Of a stretch of DNA of 59,247 bases, positions 25,774 through 34,992 are shown one piece after another (position 1 is the first letter of the stretch; every line of letters starts with the position of its first letter). The position numbers were made by a program, and so were the translations under genes. The notes beneath the pieces were generated by a model. That model saw only the letters and a program-made list of their open reading frames with translations. It was not told the origin of the DNA and did no database searches. Origin of the DNA: Methylobacterium dankookense (GTDB lineage: Bacteria > Pseudomonadota > Alphaproteobacteria > Rhizobiales > Beijerinckiaceae); assembly GCF_902141855.1 (NCBI RefSeq), contig NZ_CABFVH010000034.1, positions 1 to 59,247 of the forward strand. The letters run 5' to 3'.

Positions 25774-26391
25774 CCCTGCTCATCGACCTGCTAGCGGCGG
25801 CAGCGGATAGGATTGGCGCGATCCTCGTCATGCCCGGCCGCCGGGACACGACGGCGGGCTGCTCGGCCTGCACGAGGGTGGAGCGAAAGCCGCGGGGCGA
25901 GCGTTGGCACTGCTGCACGTGTGGTCCTGTCCTGCGGCGAGACCAGGCCTCCTCCGTCGAGACGCCCGGGTCAATTCAAACCGACTCGCCACTTCGCCAC
26001 GCGCGAGTTGGCTGCGGGCGGTGCCGGGCTCCCCGGGCGAGCCGCGCGCCTGCGCACGTGCCTCGCCGGGACCTCCCGGGACCTCACAACGATGGCGATA
26101 CCGCGGGACCGGAGATCGTCGCCCTGATGACGATCAAGGCTTCCTGGCGGCGCCTGCGCACGGCGACCCGGCACCGGGGCCGTGGCCGGTGCACGCGCAA
26201 GGCCCGCAGCCCGGTCCGGCTGACCGGCCGCCGTGGTCCGAACGACGGCTAGGCCGTTGCGCCGTTGCGACACCGCCGCCGCGATCTCGGCGGCGCCGGA
26301 ACGACTCGGAGTTGACCTAGTGGCGTCGGATACCGGGCCGGGGCATGCTCCGCGGCGGAAGCCTGGCTCGGGTCTAGGAGGGGGGACGGAC
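25774..26391. other. Spacer without supported gene
   Basis: About 620 bases. Frames on both strands are Arg/Thr/Pro-rich; a 41-codon basic frame at 26127-26252 is the best but unconvincing. No gene is supported. Confidence 0.35.
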
Positions 26392-27678
26392 GTGGACGAA
26401 GCCTGGGTCGGCAAGCTCCTCCGGCACTGGCGCGAGGATGCCGGCGCTTCCTACAGGACGTGGTTCCTGTGGGAGGAGCGTATCAAGAACTTCCGCTCGA
26501 TCCGGCGCGGCATCCAGGCCGTCGTCGAGGAGATCCGGACCGGCGCCTTCGGCAATGCGTACCGAGGCTCCTCGCTGGAGACGGTTGTCCACTCCATCGC
26601 GGAGCAACGCCAGGTCTTCAAGGGCGCCGACCACGCCTTCCTCTGGAAGCCGAAGCTGCGCATCCCGGATATCTACGAGAACCGCGACAACCAGCTCGCC
26701 TTCGGCCGGTTCCTCGACACGTGCCTGTGTTGCAACGCCGAGGCGCATGTCCTGTCGGCGGTCCAGGCGCTCGACCGGGCGCGCATCAAGGGCCTGGGCC
26801 CCGCGGCCGCGAACCTGCTCTACTTCCTGCACCCGACCTGGATGCCACCGTTCAACACCGCCATCGTGAAGGGGTACAACGCCCTCGCCGGCGCCAACGT
26901 GAAGCTCGGCAGGTGGGACGAGTACCTCGCCATGCGCCGGGGCATCCTCGCCCTCAACGACGCCCACCGGTCGCTTCTCTCGAACGACCTCGGCGCAGCC
27001 GCCGGCTTCCTGTTCGACGTCGGCTCCGGCCGTTACCCGCTGCCGGAACGCGACACGGCGGGGGCGCTGGAGCGCTGGCGCGAGGACCTCGGCCGCGTCC
27101 GGGCGGAGGCCGCCGGCGCCTCGAAGGCCGTCGAGGCCGCCCGGGACGCCGACCACACACACACCGAGATCCAGGGCTGGCTGCGGGATCTCGGCCTCGC
27201 GCTCGGCTTCGGCGTCTGGATAGCCGCGAACGACGCGAGCCGGCCCTACGCCGGCGGCCGGCTATCGGACGGATGCCTGGAGCGCCTGCCTGCACGGCTG
27301 ACCGCGAACGGCTCGGCCGAAACGGTCCGCCTGATCGACGTGATCTGGCTCGACGGGGCGAGCGGCGACGTCGCGGCGGCCTTCGAGGTCGAGCACACGA
27401 CGAGCATCTACTCCGGCATCGTGCGCATGCTCGACCTCGCGCTGGGCATCGAGGGTGGAACCGGCCGCAACTTCTTCCTCGTGGCCCCGGACAGTCGCGA
27501 GGGCGACGTCAGGGCGCAATTCGCCCGTCCGGCCTTCTCCCGGGTGGGCGAGCTGGACTTGCGCTACCTTCCCTACAGCGAGCTCCGCGACCACCGCGCG
27601 AGCATCGCGCGCTTCGGCAGCGGCCTGAAGGGCGTGCTGGCCATCGCGCGTCCCGTGACCGCGCGCCTCCGGCCGTAG
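26392..27678 (+). CDS. HhH-like and putative PD-(D/E)XK nuclease-like protein
   Basis: This 428-aa protein starts at a GTG nine bases after AGGAGG. Around residue 133 it has a helix-hairpin-helix-like motif (KGLGPAAANLLYFLHP). The C-terminal part holds VIWLD...AAFEVEHTTSIYSG near residues 315-340. This Asp...Glu-x-Glu pattern is seen in PD-(D/E)XK restriction-type nucleases; E-V-E lies at about 331-333. A long charged helix links the halves (about 230-260). It may be a stand-alone restriction or repair nuclease. Family assignment is tentative. Confidence 0.6.
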   Translation: MDEAWVGKLLRHWREDAGASYRTWFLWEERIKNFRSIRRGIQAVVEEIRTGAFGNAYRGSSLETVVHSIAEQRQVFKGADHAFLWKPKLRIPDIYENRDNQLAFGRFLDTCLCCNAEAHVLSAVQALDRARIKGLGPAAANLLYFLHPTWMPPFNTAIVKGYNALAGANVKLGRWDEYLAMRRGILALNDAHRSLLSNDLGAAAGFLFDVGSGRYPLPERDTAGALERWREDLGRVRAEAAGASKAVEAARDADHTHTEIQGWLRDLGLALGFGVWIAANDASRPYAGGRLSDGCLERLPARLTANGSAETVRLIDVIWLDGASGDVAAAFEVEHTTSIYSGIVRMLDLALGIEGGTGRNFFLVAPDSREGDVRAQFARPAFSRVGELDLRYLPYSELRDHRASIARFGSGLKGVLAIARPVTARLRP

Positions 27679-28057
27679 GCGGGGTCCCGAGGCCGCGCCG
27701 CTCCTCTCGCTGAGCGAGGCCTGCGAACGTCGCCGGCCGAGCGCCGACGACAAGTTCGCCCGCCGTCGCGGACCCGCAGGACGCGGCACGATCCACATCG
27801 AAGCGTCCCGGACCGGCGCAACAAACCCTCCCACGGTATCCGATGCGACGCAGTCGTCCCGGCCCGAGCCTCGAAGGTTCCGTCGCCGACCCTGCGCACC
27901 CGGTCGCGTCAAACGGCCCCAGATGGAGGAAAAGCGGGAAACAATGCGGCAAATGCCGGAGTTCTAGCGAAGTGTACCCTGCAGGGGTATGTCCGGTTAG
28001 TACCACACGCCGGCGGGTTGCACGCAAGCTCCCTCGAACAGCGCAAGGACCCGGCAG
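27679..28057 (+). promoter_or_regulatory. Upstream region of the RTX-nuo gene run
   Basis: About 380 bases without a gene. The last 90 bases are noticeably less GC-rich than the surroundings and carry the CsoR-type dyad at 27975-27989. This should be the control region of the ten-gene plus-strand run that follows. Confidence 0.5.
27975..27989 (+). promoter_or_regulatory. CsoR-type operator upstream of RTX gene
   Basis: TACCC (27975-27979), TGCAG, GGGTA (27985-27989). The arms are perfect and the spacer has the same five bases in length as the csoR site. It ends 69 bp before the RTX start codon. Confidence 0.65.
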
Positions 28058-29509
28058 ATGACGCACAATCGGCAGCATCAGAGCTCCCACGACGAACCTG
28101 CCAGCCAGCTGAGCTTCGGCGACCACAGGCTGTACATCGGCGGGTCCGGCCTCGACGCCTATCCCGGGACGGGCGCGATGGACACCGCCTTCGGCCGGGG
28201 CGCCGCCGACTACCTGGCGGGCCGCGGCGAGAACGACGACCTGCTCGGGGGCAACGGTCGCGACGTCCTGGTCGGCGATGGTGGCATGGACCACCTCGAT
28301 GGCGGCAGGGGCGCCGACGTGCTCATCGGCGGCGACGCGGCCGACGGACTCCGCGGTGAGGACGGGCGCGACTACCTCGACGAAGGGGTCGGCCACGGCG
28401 ACCTTGAGGGCGGCGCCGGCGATGACATCCTGATAGGCGGGCCCGGCGGCGACGCCTTCGTCATCAGCCCCGACAGCGGCGACGACGTGATCCAGGACTT
28501 CCAGGGCGGCCCCGGCATGTTCGACCACTTGGCCGTCCGCGGCCTGAACGCCGAGGACCTTCGCTTCGAGGACACCGACGCCGGCGTGCGGATCAGCTGG
28601 GATGTGGGCGAGGGGGGGTCGGTCCTCCTGGCCGGGTTCGAGAAGTCGCAGCTCGCCCAGGACGACTTCATGTTCACCGACGATCGCCAGGTCATCCGTC
28701 CGACCGGCGCCGACGCCGAGACCGTCACGGCCGACAAGTTCATCAAGGACGAGGGCGGCAACCTCTCCGCCCCCGACGCGGGCAGCGCGACGACCGCCGA
28801 GGATGCCTTCCGCTTCGACGAGTTCAACGTGAAGGTCGGCACGGCGGGCCGGGACGCCTTCGAGGGTACGGCCGACCGCGACTTCTACTATGGCCAGGAT
28901 GGCGCCGACCATCTTTCCGGCGGCGCTGGGGACGATGACCTGTCCGGCGACGCCGGACGCGACGTCCTCGACGGCGGAGAGGGGCAGGACCACCTCATGG
29001 GGGGCCGCGGCGCCGATCAGCTCTACGGTGGGGACCAGGCCGACAACCTGATGGGCGAGAACGGCAACGACGTGCTCTACGCCGGGGCCGGCCACGACAT
29101 GCTCGACGGCGGCCGGGGCGACGACGTGCTGAACGGGGGCGACGGCGCCGACGCCTTCATCGTCGGTCCGGACACCGGCAACGACATCGTTTCCGGCGGC
29201 TTCGACGCCGGTCCGGGCGCGTTCGACCATATCGCCTTCCGCGACATCACGCCGGACGAGGTCACGGTCGCCGACGTCTCGGGCGGGGTGCGCGTCAGCT
29301 GGACGACGACGGAGGGCGACGGCTCGATCCTGCTCCAGGGGCTGAAGACGAGCGATCTCGCGCAGGACGACTTCATGTGGAATGCCGACGACGGGACGAG
29401 AGGCTCCTTCATCGACGACCCGGCCATCACGGGCGAGGGCTCCAGGCTGATCTTCCAGGAGACCGCGACGGCGTCCGCCAGCCCGGAGCACGACTACATG
29501 CTCGCCTGA
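28058..29509 (+). CDS. RTX (hemolysin-type calcium-binding) exported protein
   Basis: This 483-aa acidic protein contains many GGxGxDxLx nonapeptide repeats that fold into a calcium-binding beta-roll. It is an internal duplication: two halves (about residues 45-210 and 265-455) each consist of an RTX block, then a GDDVIQDF- or GNDIVSGGF-like segment, then a conserved module ending in AQDDFMF or AQDDFMW. There is no N-terminal signal, as expected for type I secretion. The secretion ATPase and adaptor genes follow. A CsoR-type operator upstream suggests copper-dependent expression, which is unusual for an RTX protein. Confidence 0.88.
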   Translation: MTHNRQHQSSHDEPASQLSFGDHRLYIGGSGLDAYPGTGAMDTAFGRGAADYLAGRGENDDLLGGNGRDVLVGDGGMDHLDGGRGADVLIGGDAADGLRGEDGRDYLDEGVGHGDLEGGAGDDILIGGPGGDAFVISPDSGDDVIQDFQGGPGMFDHLAVRGLNAEDLRFEDTDAGVRISWDVGEGGSVLLAGFEKSQLAQDDFMFTDDRQVIRPTGADAETVTADKFIKDEGGNLSAPDAGSATTAEDAFRFDEFNVKVGTAGRDAFEGTADRDFYYGQDGADHLSGGAGDDDLSGDAGRDVLDGGEGQDHLMGGRGADQLYGGDQADNLMGENGNDVLYAGAGHDMLDGGRGDDVLNGGDGADAFIVGPDTGNDIVSGGFDAGPGAFDHIAFRDITPDEVTVADVSGGVRVSWTTTEGDGSILLQGLKTSDLAQDDFMWNADDGTRGSFIDDPAITGEGSRLIFQETATASASPEHDYMLA

Positions 29510-29515
29510 GCGGGT

Positions 29516-29543
29516 GCGGCCCCGCGCTCATGCGTGGGGCCGC
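29516..29543 (+). terminator. Stable hairpin between RTX gene and its exporter genes
   Basis: A continuous 12-bp stem (GCGGCCCCGCGC paired with GCGTGGGGCCGC, one G-U pair) closes a UCAU loop immediately after the RTX stop codon. No T-tract follows, so it more likely attenuates read-through or protects the RTX mRNA 3' end, which would make more cargo than transporter. Confidence 0.5.
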
Positions 29544-29630
29544 GCGGCCGGGTGCTTCGCGCTGCCCGGCCCGCACCTGGAAGGCCGCCCGGCCATCCCG
29601 CGCCAGCCCCCTCGCATGAGGCAGAACGAC

Positions 29631-31330
29631 ATGCAGCCAACCGCGCTCGCGAACAACGCCGTGGCGGCCAACGATGACGAACCGTCTTCCACGACGGCCG
29701 AGGTGCGTCCCGGCATCGGGGGCGCGCTCCTCGGCGTCGGCTTGCTGAGCGCCCTGGTGAACCTGCTCTATCTCACCGGCTCGCTGTTCATGCTGGAGGT
29801 GTACGACCGGGTGCTGCCGAGCCGCAGCGTGCCCACGCTGCTCGGGCTCGCCGCCATCGTTCTCGTCCTCTACGGCTTCCAGGGCCTGTTCGACGTGCTG
29901 CGCAACCGCCTCCTCGTCCGGATCGGCGCGTCCGTGGACCGGGCGTTCGGGCGCCGCACCTACGACGCCGTGGTGCAGGCCCCGCTCGTCGCCTCGCGTC
30001 ACGGCGACGGACTGCAGCCGCTGCGCGACCTCGACCAGGTTCGCACCTTCCTGTCGAGCCCGGGGCCGGCCGCCCTGTTCGACCTGCCCTGGATCCCCCT
30101 CTACCTGCTGCTCTGCTTCGCCTTCCACCCCTGGATCGGCGCGGCGGTGCTGGGGGGTGCGCTGCTTCTCGTCTCCATCACCCTCGTCACGGACCTCCTG
30201 ACCCGCCGTCCGTCGCGGGCAGCGGCCGCAGCGGCCGGACAGCGCTACACCCTGGCAGAGGCCGGCCGGCGCAATGCCGAGGTTCTGCGGGCAATGGGTA
30301 TGGCCCCGCGCACGGGCGACATCTGGGCCGAGGCGAGCGAGCGCAACCTCGTGGCCCAGCGGCGCATATCGGACGTCGCCGGCGGGTTCGGGGCCCTGGC
30401 CAAGGTGCTGCGCCTTACCCTGCAATCCCTGGTGCTCGGCGTCGGCGCCTACCTCGTGATCGCGGGCGAGGCGACGGGCGGCATCATGATCGCGAGCTCG
30501 ATCCTGGTCGCCCGGGCCCTGGCCCCGGTGGAGCTGGCGGTGGCGCACTGGAAATCGCTCGTGGCGGCCCGACAGGGCTGGGGGCGCCTCAAGGCCTTCC
30601 TCGCCTCGTTCCCGAGCGAGCGGTTGAGCGTCGCCCTGCCGCCCCCCTGCGAGAGCGTCCGGGTCGAGGCCGTGACGGTCACGGCCCCCGGGCTCGAACA
30701 TGCCCTCGTCGAAGACGCCACCTTCTCGCTGCGGGCCGGCGAGGGGCTCGGCGTCATCGGTGCCAGCGGCTCCGGCAAGTCCTCGCTCATCCGTGCCCTG
30801 GTCGGGATCTGGGCGCCGCTCCGCGGCTGCGTCCGGCTCGACGGCGCCACCCTCGACCAGTGGCCGCCGGAGGTGCTGGGCCGGCACATCGGCTACCTGC
30901 CGCAGGACGTCGAACTCTTCGCCGGCACGGTGGCGCAGAACATCGCGCGCTTCGACCCGGACGCGCCCTCTACGGCGAGCCGTTCGTCGTCGTCCTCGAC
31001 GAGCCGAACTCCAACCTCGACGCGGAGGGCGAGGACGCCCTGAACCGCGCGATTCGGGACGTGCGCGCCCGCGGCGGCACCGTGATCATCGTAGCCCACC
31101 GCCCGAGCGCCCTCGCGGCGGTCAATCGCGTGCTGTTCATGGCGGACGGCCGGGTCCGCGCCTTCGGGCCCAAGGATGAGGTCCTGTCCGCCCTGAAGCG
31201 CCCGGCCGCGGCCGCGAGCGCCCGGCTGCCTCGGGTCGAGGGCAAGGAGCGCCCGCCATCCGAGAGACCGGTGCCGCTGCGCGTGGTCGCCGACGCCGAA
31301 GGGGCCCTGTCAGAAGGAGCGCGGGCATGA
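29631..31330 (+). pseudogene. Type I secretion ABC ATPase (PrtD-like), broken by deletion
   Basis: The first frame (to a stop at 31043) encodes the membrane domain (LTGSLFMLEVYDRVLPSRSV) and the Walker A GASGSGKSS. At about 30962 it changes frame: after NIARFDPDA the homologous sequence resumes in another frame at RALYGEPFVVVLDEPNSNLD (Walker B) and runs to 31330. About 50 residues expected between, including the ABC signature (LSxGQ), are absent. The product cannot be a working ATPase as read. The last codons overlap the HlyD start (ATGA). A recent microhomology deletion or an assembly error could explain it. The start at 29631 follows TGAGG; an ATG at 29616 is possible. Confidence 0.8.
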
Positions 31331-32640
31331 GCGCGCAGCGCCCTTGGGACATCCGCCGCTCCGTCCGGCGCCACCTCGTCCTGAGCCTGGCGGCCGCCGC
31401 CCTGCTCACCGTCGGCCTCGGGGGGTGGGCGGCCACCACCGAGCTCGCCGGCGCTGTCGTGGCACCGGGGACGCTCGTCGTCGATTCCTTCGTCAAGAAG
31501 GTGCAGCACCCCACCGGAGGCGTGGTGGGCGAGTTGCGGGTCCGGGACGGCGACCTCGTGCGCGCCGGCCAGGTCGTCATGCGGCTGGACGAGACCGTGA
31601 CCCGCGCCAACCTCGCCGTCGTCGACAAGAGCCTGGCCGAGCTGACCGCGCGCCAGGGCCGCCTGGAGGCGGAACGCGACGGCGCCCCCCGGGTCTCGTT
31701 CGCGGCCGTCCTCCGGGGCCGCGCCCAAGGCGACCCGGAGGCGGGGAGGGTGATGGCAGGCGAGACCCGGCTGTTCGAGCTGCGCCGGGACGCCCGCGCG
31801 GGCCAGAAGGCGCAGCTGAAGGAGAGGACCGGCCAGCTCCGGGAGGAGATCCAGGGCCTGACGGGCCAGATCGCCGGCAAGCGGCGCGAGACCGAGTTGA
31901 TCAACCGCGAGCTCGAAGGCGTGCGCGACCTCTGGCGCAAGAACCTGGTCCCCATCCAGCGCGTGACCGCCCTGGAGCGCGACGCCGCCCGCCTGGAGGG
32001 CGAGCACGGGCAGCTCGTCGCCTCCGTCGCGCAGGCGAAGGGAAAGATCTCCGAAACCGAGCTCCAGGTGATCCAGGTCGACCAGGACCTGCGCAGCGAG
32101 GTGGCGAAGGAGTTGAGCGAGGTGCAGGGCAAGATCGCCGAGCTCGTCGAGAAGCGGGTCGCGGCCGAGGACCAGCTCAAGCGCATCGACATCCGGGCCC
32201 CGCAGGACGGCATGGTCCATCAACTCGCCGTCCACACCATCGGCGGGGTGGTCAGCCCGGGCGAACCCATCATGCTGATCGTCCCGAGGGCGGACACGCT
32301 CGTGATCGAGGCGAAGGTCGCCCCGAAGGACATCGACCAGGTTCGGCTCGGACAAAAGGCCGTGCTGCGCCTGACCGCGTTCAACCAGCGGACCACCCCG
32401 GAGATCGAGGGCACGGTCAGCCTCGTCGCCGCCGACCAGATCACGGACGAGAAGACGGGCACGAGCTTCTTCAAGGTCCACGTCAAGCCGGAACCGGACC
32501 ACGTCGCGCGGCTCAAGGGGATCAAGCTCGTGCCGGGCATGCCGGCCGAGGTTTTCATCCAGACGGGCGAGCGGACGGTGCTCTCCTACCTGACGAAGCC
32601 CCTCAACGATCAGGTCCGGCGGGCGTTCAAGGAAGATTGA
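31327..32640 (+). CDS. HlyD-family membrane fusion protein of type I secretion
   Basis: This 437-aa periplasmic adaptor has one N-terminal membrane helix (about residues 18-36). A biotinyl-lipoyl-like domain (HPTGGVVGELRVRDGDLVRAGQVV) is split by a long coiled-coil hairpin (about 95-290) and closed by IRAPQDGMVHQLAVHT, then a beta-barrel region. Its role is to link the ABC ATPase at the inner membrane to a TolC-type channel; no tolC gene is present here. It overlaps the ATPase pseudogene by 4 bp and is intact. Confidence 0.9.
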   Translation: MSAQRPWDIRRSVRRHLVLSLAAAALLTVGLGGWAATTELAGAVVAPGTLVVDSFVKKVQHPTGGVVGELRVRDGDLVRAGQVVMRLDETVTRANLAVVDKSLAELTARQGRLEAERDGAPRVSFAAVLRGRAQGDPEAGRVMAGETRLFELRRDARAGQKAQLKERTGQLREEIQGLTGQIAGKRRETELINRELEGVRDLWRKNLVPIQRVTALERDAARLEGEHGQLVASVAQAKGKISETELQVIQVDQDLRSEVAKELSEVQGKIAELVEKRVAAEDQLKRIDIRAPQDGMVHQLAVHTIGGVVSPGEPIMLIVPRADTLVIEAKVAPKDIDQVRLGQKAVLRLTAFNQRTTPEIEGTVSLVAADQITDEKTGTSFFKVHVKPEPDHVARLKGIKLVPGMPAEVFIQTGERTVLSYLTKPLNDQVRRAFKED

Positions 32641-32753
32641 GGAAGGCCGGGGCGTATCCCGCCGTCGCGACATCGGTTCCAGGCGCAGGGGCGGTGCGGT
32701 CCCGTGGCCCGGGCCTGGCGAGCGAAGCCCGTCGAGGGAGGGGAGGAGCAAGG

Positions 32754-33092
32754 ATGGAACCGCTGCCGGGGTCGACCGTGAGCGACTACGCGTTCGTGGC
32801 GCTGGTGCTGCTGATGACCGCCGGCCTCGCGCTGCTGGCCGCGGCGGCATTCGCGCGGGTCCCGAGGCGGACGAGCCGTGCACCCCAGGCCTGGGCGCAG
32901 TTCCGCTTCGGTTACGCCGTATACGCGCTGATCTTCCTCGCCTTCGATATGGAGATGATCTTCATGTATCCCTGGGCGGTCGTCTTCGCCGATATCGGCG
33001 TGACCGCGTTCCTGGACATGCTGGTGTTCATCGCGCTCCTCTCGGCGGGCATCGCCTACGCCTGGGGCATGGGCGGCCTGCGATGGGAGTAG
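32754..33092 (+). CDS. nuoA: NADH-quinone oxidoreductase subunit A (NuoA-like)
   Basis: This 112-aa protein has three membrane helices and the NuoA signature FRFGYAVYALIFLAFDMEMIFMYPW. The ATG at 32754 follows AGGAGCAAGG. It begins a tightly packed set A-H-J-K-L-M-N, 113 bp after the hlyD-like gene and on the same strand. Its stop overlaps nuoH by 10 bp. Confidence 0.88.
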   Translation: MEPLPGSTVSDYAFVALVLLMTAGLALLAAAAFARVPRRTSRAPQAWAQFRFGYAVYALIFLAFDMEMIFMYPWAVVFADIGVTAFLDMLVFIALLSAGIAYAWGMGGLRWE

Positions 33093-33988
33093 TGGCGAGC
33101 GCCGCGGCGGTGCTGGCTGCGCTCCTCGGAGGCGCCGCCCTGACCCTTGCGGTCGAGCGCCTCTTCTCGCGGCGGGGCCTGGAGGCCGGGCCGGCGCGCG
33201 ACATCGACCTCAGGCGCGGCCTGGACCTGCCCAACGCCGACCGCTGGCTGCTGCCGGCCGGGCCGGCGGTGGCGCTTGGCGGGGTCGCGCTTGCCATGGT
33301 GGTCATCCCGTTCGGGCCGGGTCTGATCGGCCGGGATCTCGGCGTCGGCCTCTTCTACGTCATCGTCGTCGTCGACTTCGTCGTACTTGGCCTGGCGCTC
33401 GCCGGCTGGGGCGCGAACACGCCCGACGCCGTGGAGGCCTGCTACCGCATCGTGGCCCAACTCGTCGCCTACGTGGTGCCGCTCGGCCTGGCCTATGTCG
33501 GCGTGGTCATGATGGCACGCTCCTTGTCGACGGTCGCCGTCGTCGAGGCGCAGCGAGACCTGTGGTTCGTCGTCCTGCAGCCCACGGGCTTCCTCCTCTA
33601 CCTCGTCACGGGGCTGATGCAGTCCTACCGCGCCCCGTTCCTGGAGCCGTTCGCCGGATCCATCGGCGGCGGCGTGCTCGGCACGGCCGGGGGCTGGTCC
33701 GGCCTCCTGTGGCGGGTCGCCCTCGCCGGCGTGCTCCTCGTCGTCGCGGCGGTCGGGGCGGTGCTCTACCTCGGGGGGCCGTCCGGGCCGTGGCTGCCGG
33801 GCTGGGCCTGGATGCTGGCCAAGACCTACGCCCTGATGGCGCTGATGCTGGGGCTCGGACGCTGCGTCCGGCCGTTCTCGACGGCCGGGATGCTGGCGCT
33901 GTCCTGGAAGGTCCTGATCCCGGCGGGTCTCGTCAACGTGCTCCTCGTCGGCGGCCTGATCCTTCTCGGCGTGGGACCACGGGCATGA
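33083..33988 (+). CDS. nuoH: Divergent NuoH-like subunit
   Basis: This 301-aa membrane protein aligns in position and topology with NuoH (about eight helices, LPNADRW and KTYALMALMLGLGRCVRPF late in the protein). It is short for the family. The usual RxGPN motif near the N-terminus and the acidic E-x-E-L-V-x-G-x-x-T-E-Y loop that forms the quinone-side proton entry are not visible; the corresponding stretch reads YRAPFLEPFAGSIGGGV. It may have lost quinone-linked function. ATG overlap (ATGA) with nuoJ. Confidence 0.8.
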   Translation: MGVVASAAAVLAALLGGAALTLAVERLFSRRGLEAGPARDIDLRRGLDLPNADRWLLPAGPAVALGGVALAMVVIPFGPGLIGRDLGVGLFYVIVVVDFVVLGLALAGWGANTPDAVEACYRIVAQLVAYVVPLGLAYVGVVMMARSLSTVAVVEAQRDLWFVVLQPTGFLLYLVTGLMQSYRAPFLEPFAGSIGGGVLGTAGGWSGLLWRVALAGVLLVVAAVGAVLYLGGPSGPWLPGWAWMLAKTYALMALMLGLGRCVRPFSTAGMLALSWKVLIPAGLVNVLLVGGLILLGVGPRA

Positions 33989-34992
33989 CCGCCGCCTTCG
34001 AGCTCACCGCCTTTTTGGTCTGCGCCTTCGTCGCGGTCGCGGGCGCGCTCGGCATGACCACGACCATGAGCATGTTCCGCTCGGGCATCTTCCTGATGGC
34101 CTCCTTCATCGGGGTCGCCGGCCTGTTCATCCTGCTGTCCGCCGACCTGATCGGGCTGCTCCAGGTCATGATGTACATCGGCGGCTTCCTCGTCATGATC
34201 CTGTTCATGGTGCTGGTCATGCACGACCCGGGCGGGGCGATGATGGCTGGCATGGACATGGCCCCGCTGGAGCGCTGGTTCAGCAAGGGGCTCGTCCCGC
34301 GCCAGCCCGCGGAGGTCGGGCAGGACGGCCACCGGCAGGGCGAAGCCGGCGACCAAGCCGCCGCCACGGGACACCACGAGGGCCACTCCGGCGGCCACCG
34401 GCCCCGGCACGGCGGCGCGGCGAGCGGCGACCACGCCCACGCGCACGACGGGGCGGCGAAAGCCATGCCGCACGAGGCCCAGGGCGGGCACGGCGAGCGC
34501 GCGGCCCACCAACACGGACAGGCTTCCCACGGGCACGACCACGCGCACGGGGGCGGTCATGGCGGCATGGACATGGGTGGCATGGACATGTCGATGGTGA
34601 CGCCCGTGCGCCCCGTCGCGGCCTGGCTCGCCCTCTGCGTCGGGGCCGTGCTCGTCGGGATGCTGGTCTTGCGGCCGGCCTGGCCGGCGATGCCCGAGGC
34701 GGTGCCGGACGCGGACTCGGCACGCCGGGTCGGGCATCTCCTCATGGAGAAGTACATGGTCGCCTTCGAGGGCGCCGGCTTCCTGATCCTGATCGGCATC
34801 TTCGGCGCCGTGCTGCTCGCCCGGCCCTCGGCCTACCCGGACGACGCCTCGCGCGCCGCCAAGGTCGCTGTCGACGCAAAGCCCGAGCCGATCCGGAACG
34901 ACCGCCTCGCGCCGCTCGCGACCCCGGATCGGGTGGCGGAGCGCCCGGACGAGCAAGAGGCCCACCACCGGAACGGGGGACATATCGGATGA
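33985..34992 (+). CDS. nuoJ: NuoJ-like subunit with His/Met-rich insertion
   Basis: This 335-aa protein is about twice the usual NuoJ length of 165-200 aa. The N-terminal helices and the conserved MYIGGFLVMILFMVLVM segment (about residues 57-74) are typical. Residues of about 85-205 form an insertion very rich in His (HGHDHAHGGGHGG) and ending in MDMGGMDMSMV, a composition typical of copper or other metal binding. Two further helices follow. The insertion most likely projects from the membrane as a metal-sensing or metal-buffering loop; its side is not determinable from sequence alone. Confidence 0.85.
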   Translation: MTAAFELTAFLVCAFVAVAGALGMTTTMSMFRSGIFLMASFIGVAGLFILLSADLIGLLQVMMYIGGFLVMILFMVLVMHDPGGAMMAGMDMAPLERWFSKGLVPRQPAEVGQDGHRQGEAGDQAAATGHHEGHSGGHRPRHGGAASGDHAHAHDGAAKAMPHEAQGGHGERAAHQHGQASHGHDHAHGGGHGGMDMGGMDMSMVTPVRPVAAWLALCVGAVLVGMLVLRPAWPAMPEAVPDADSARRVGHLLMEKYMVAFEGAGFLILIGIFGAVLLARPSAYPDDASRAAKVAVDAKPEPIRNDRLAPLATPDRVAERPDEQEAHHRNGGHIG

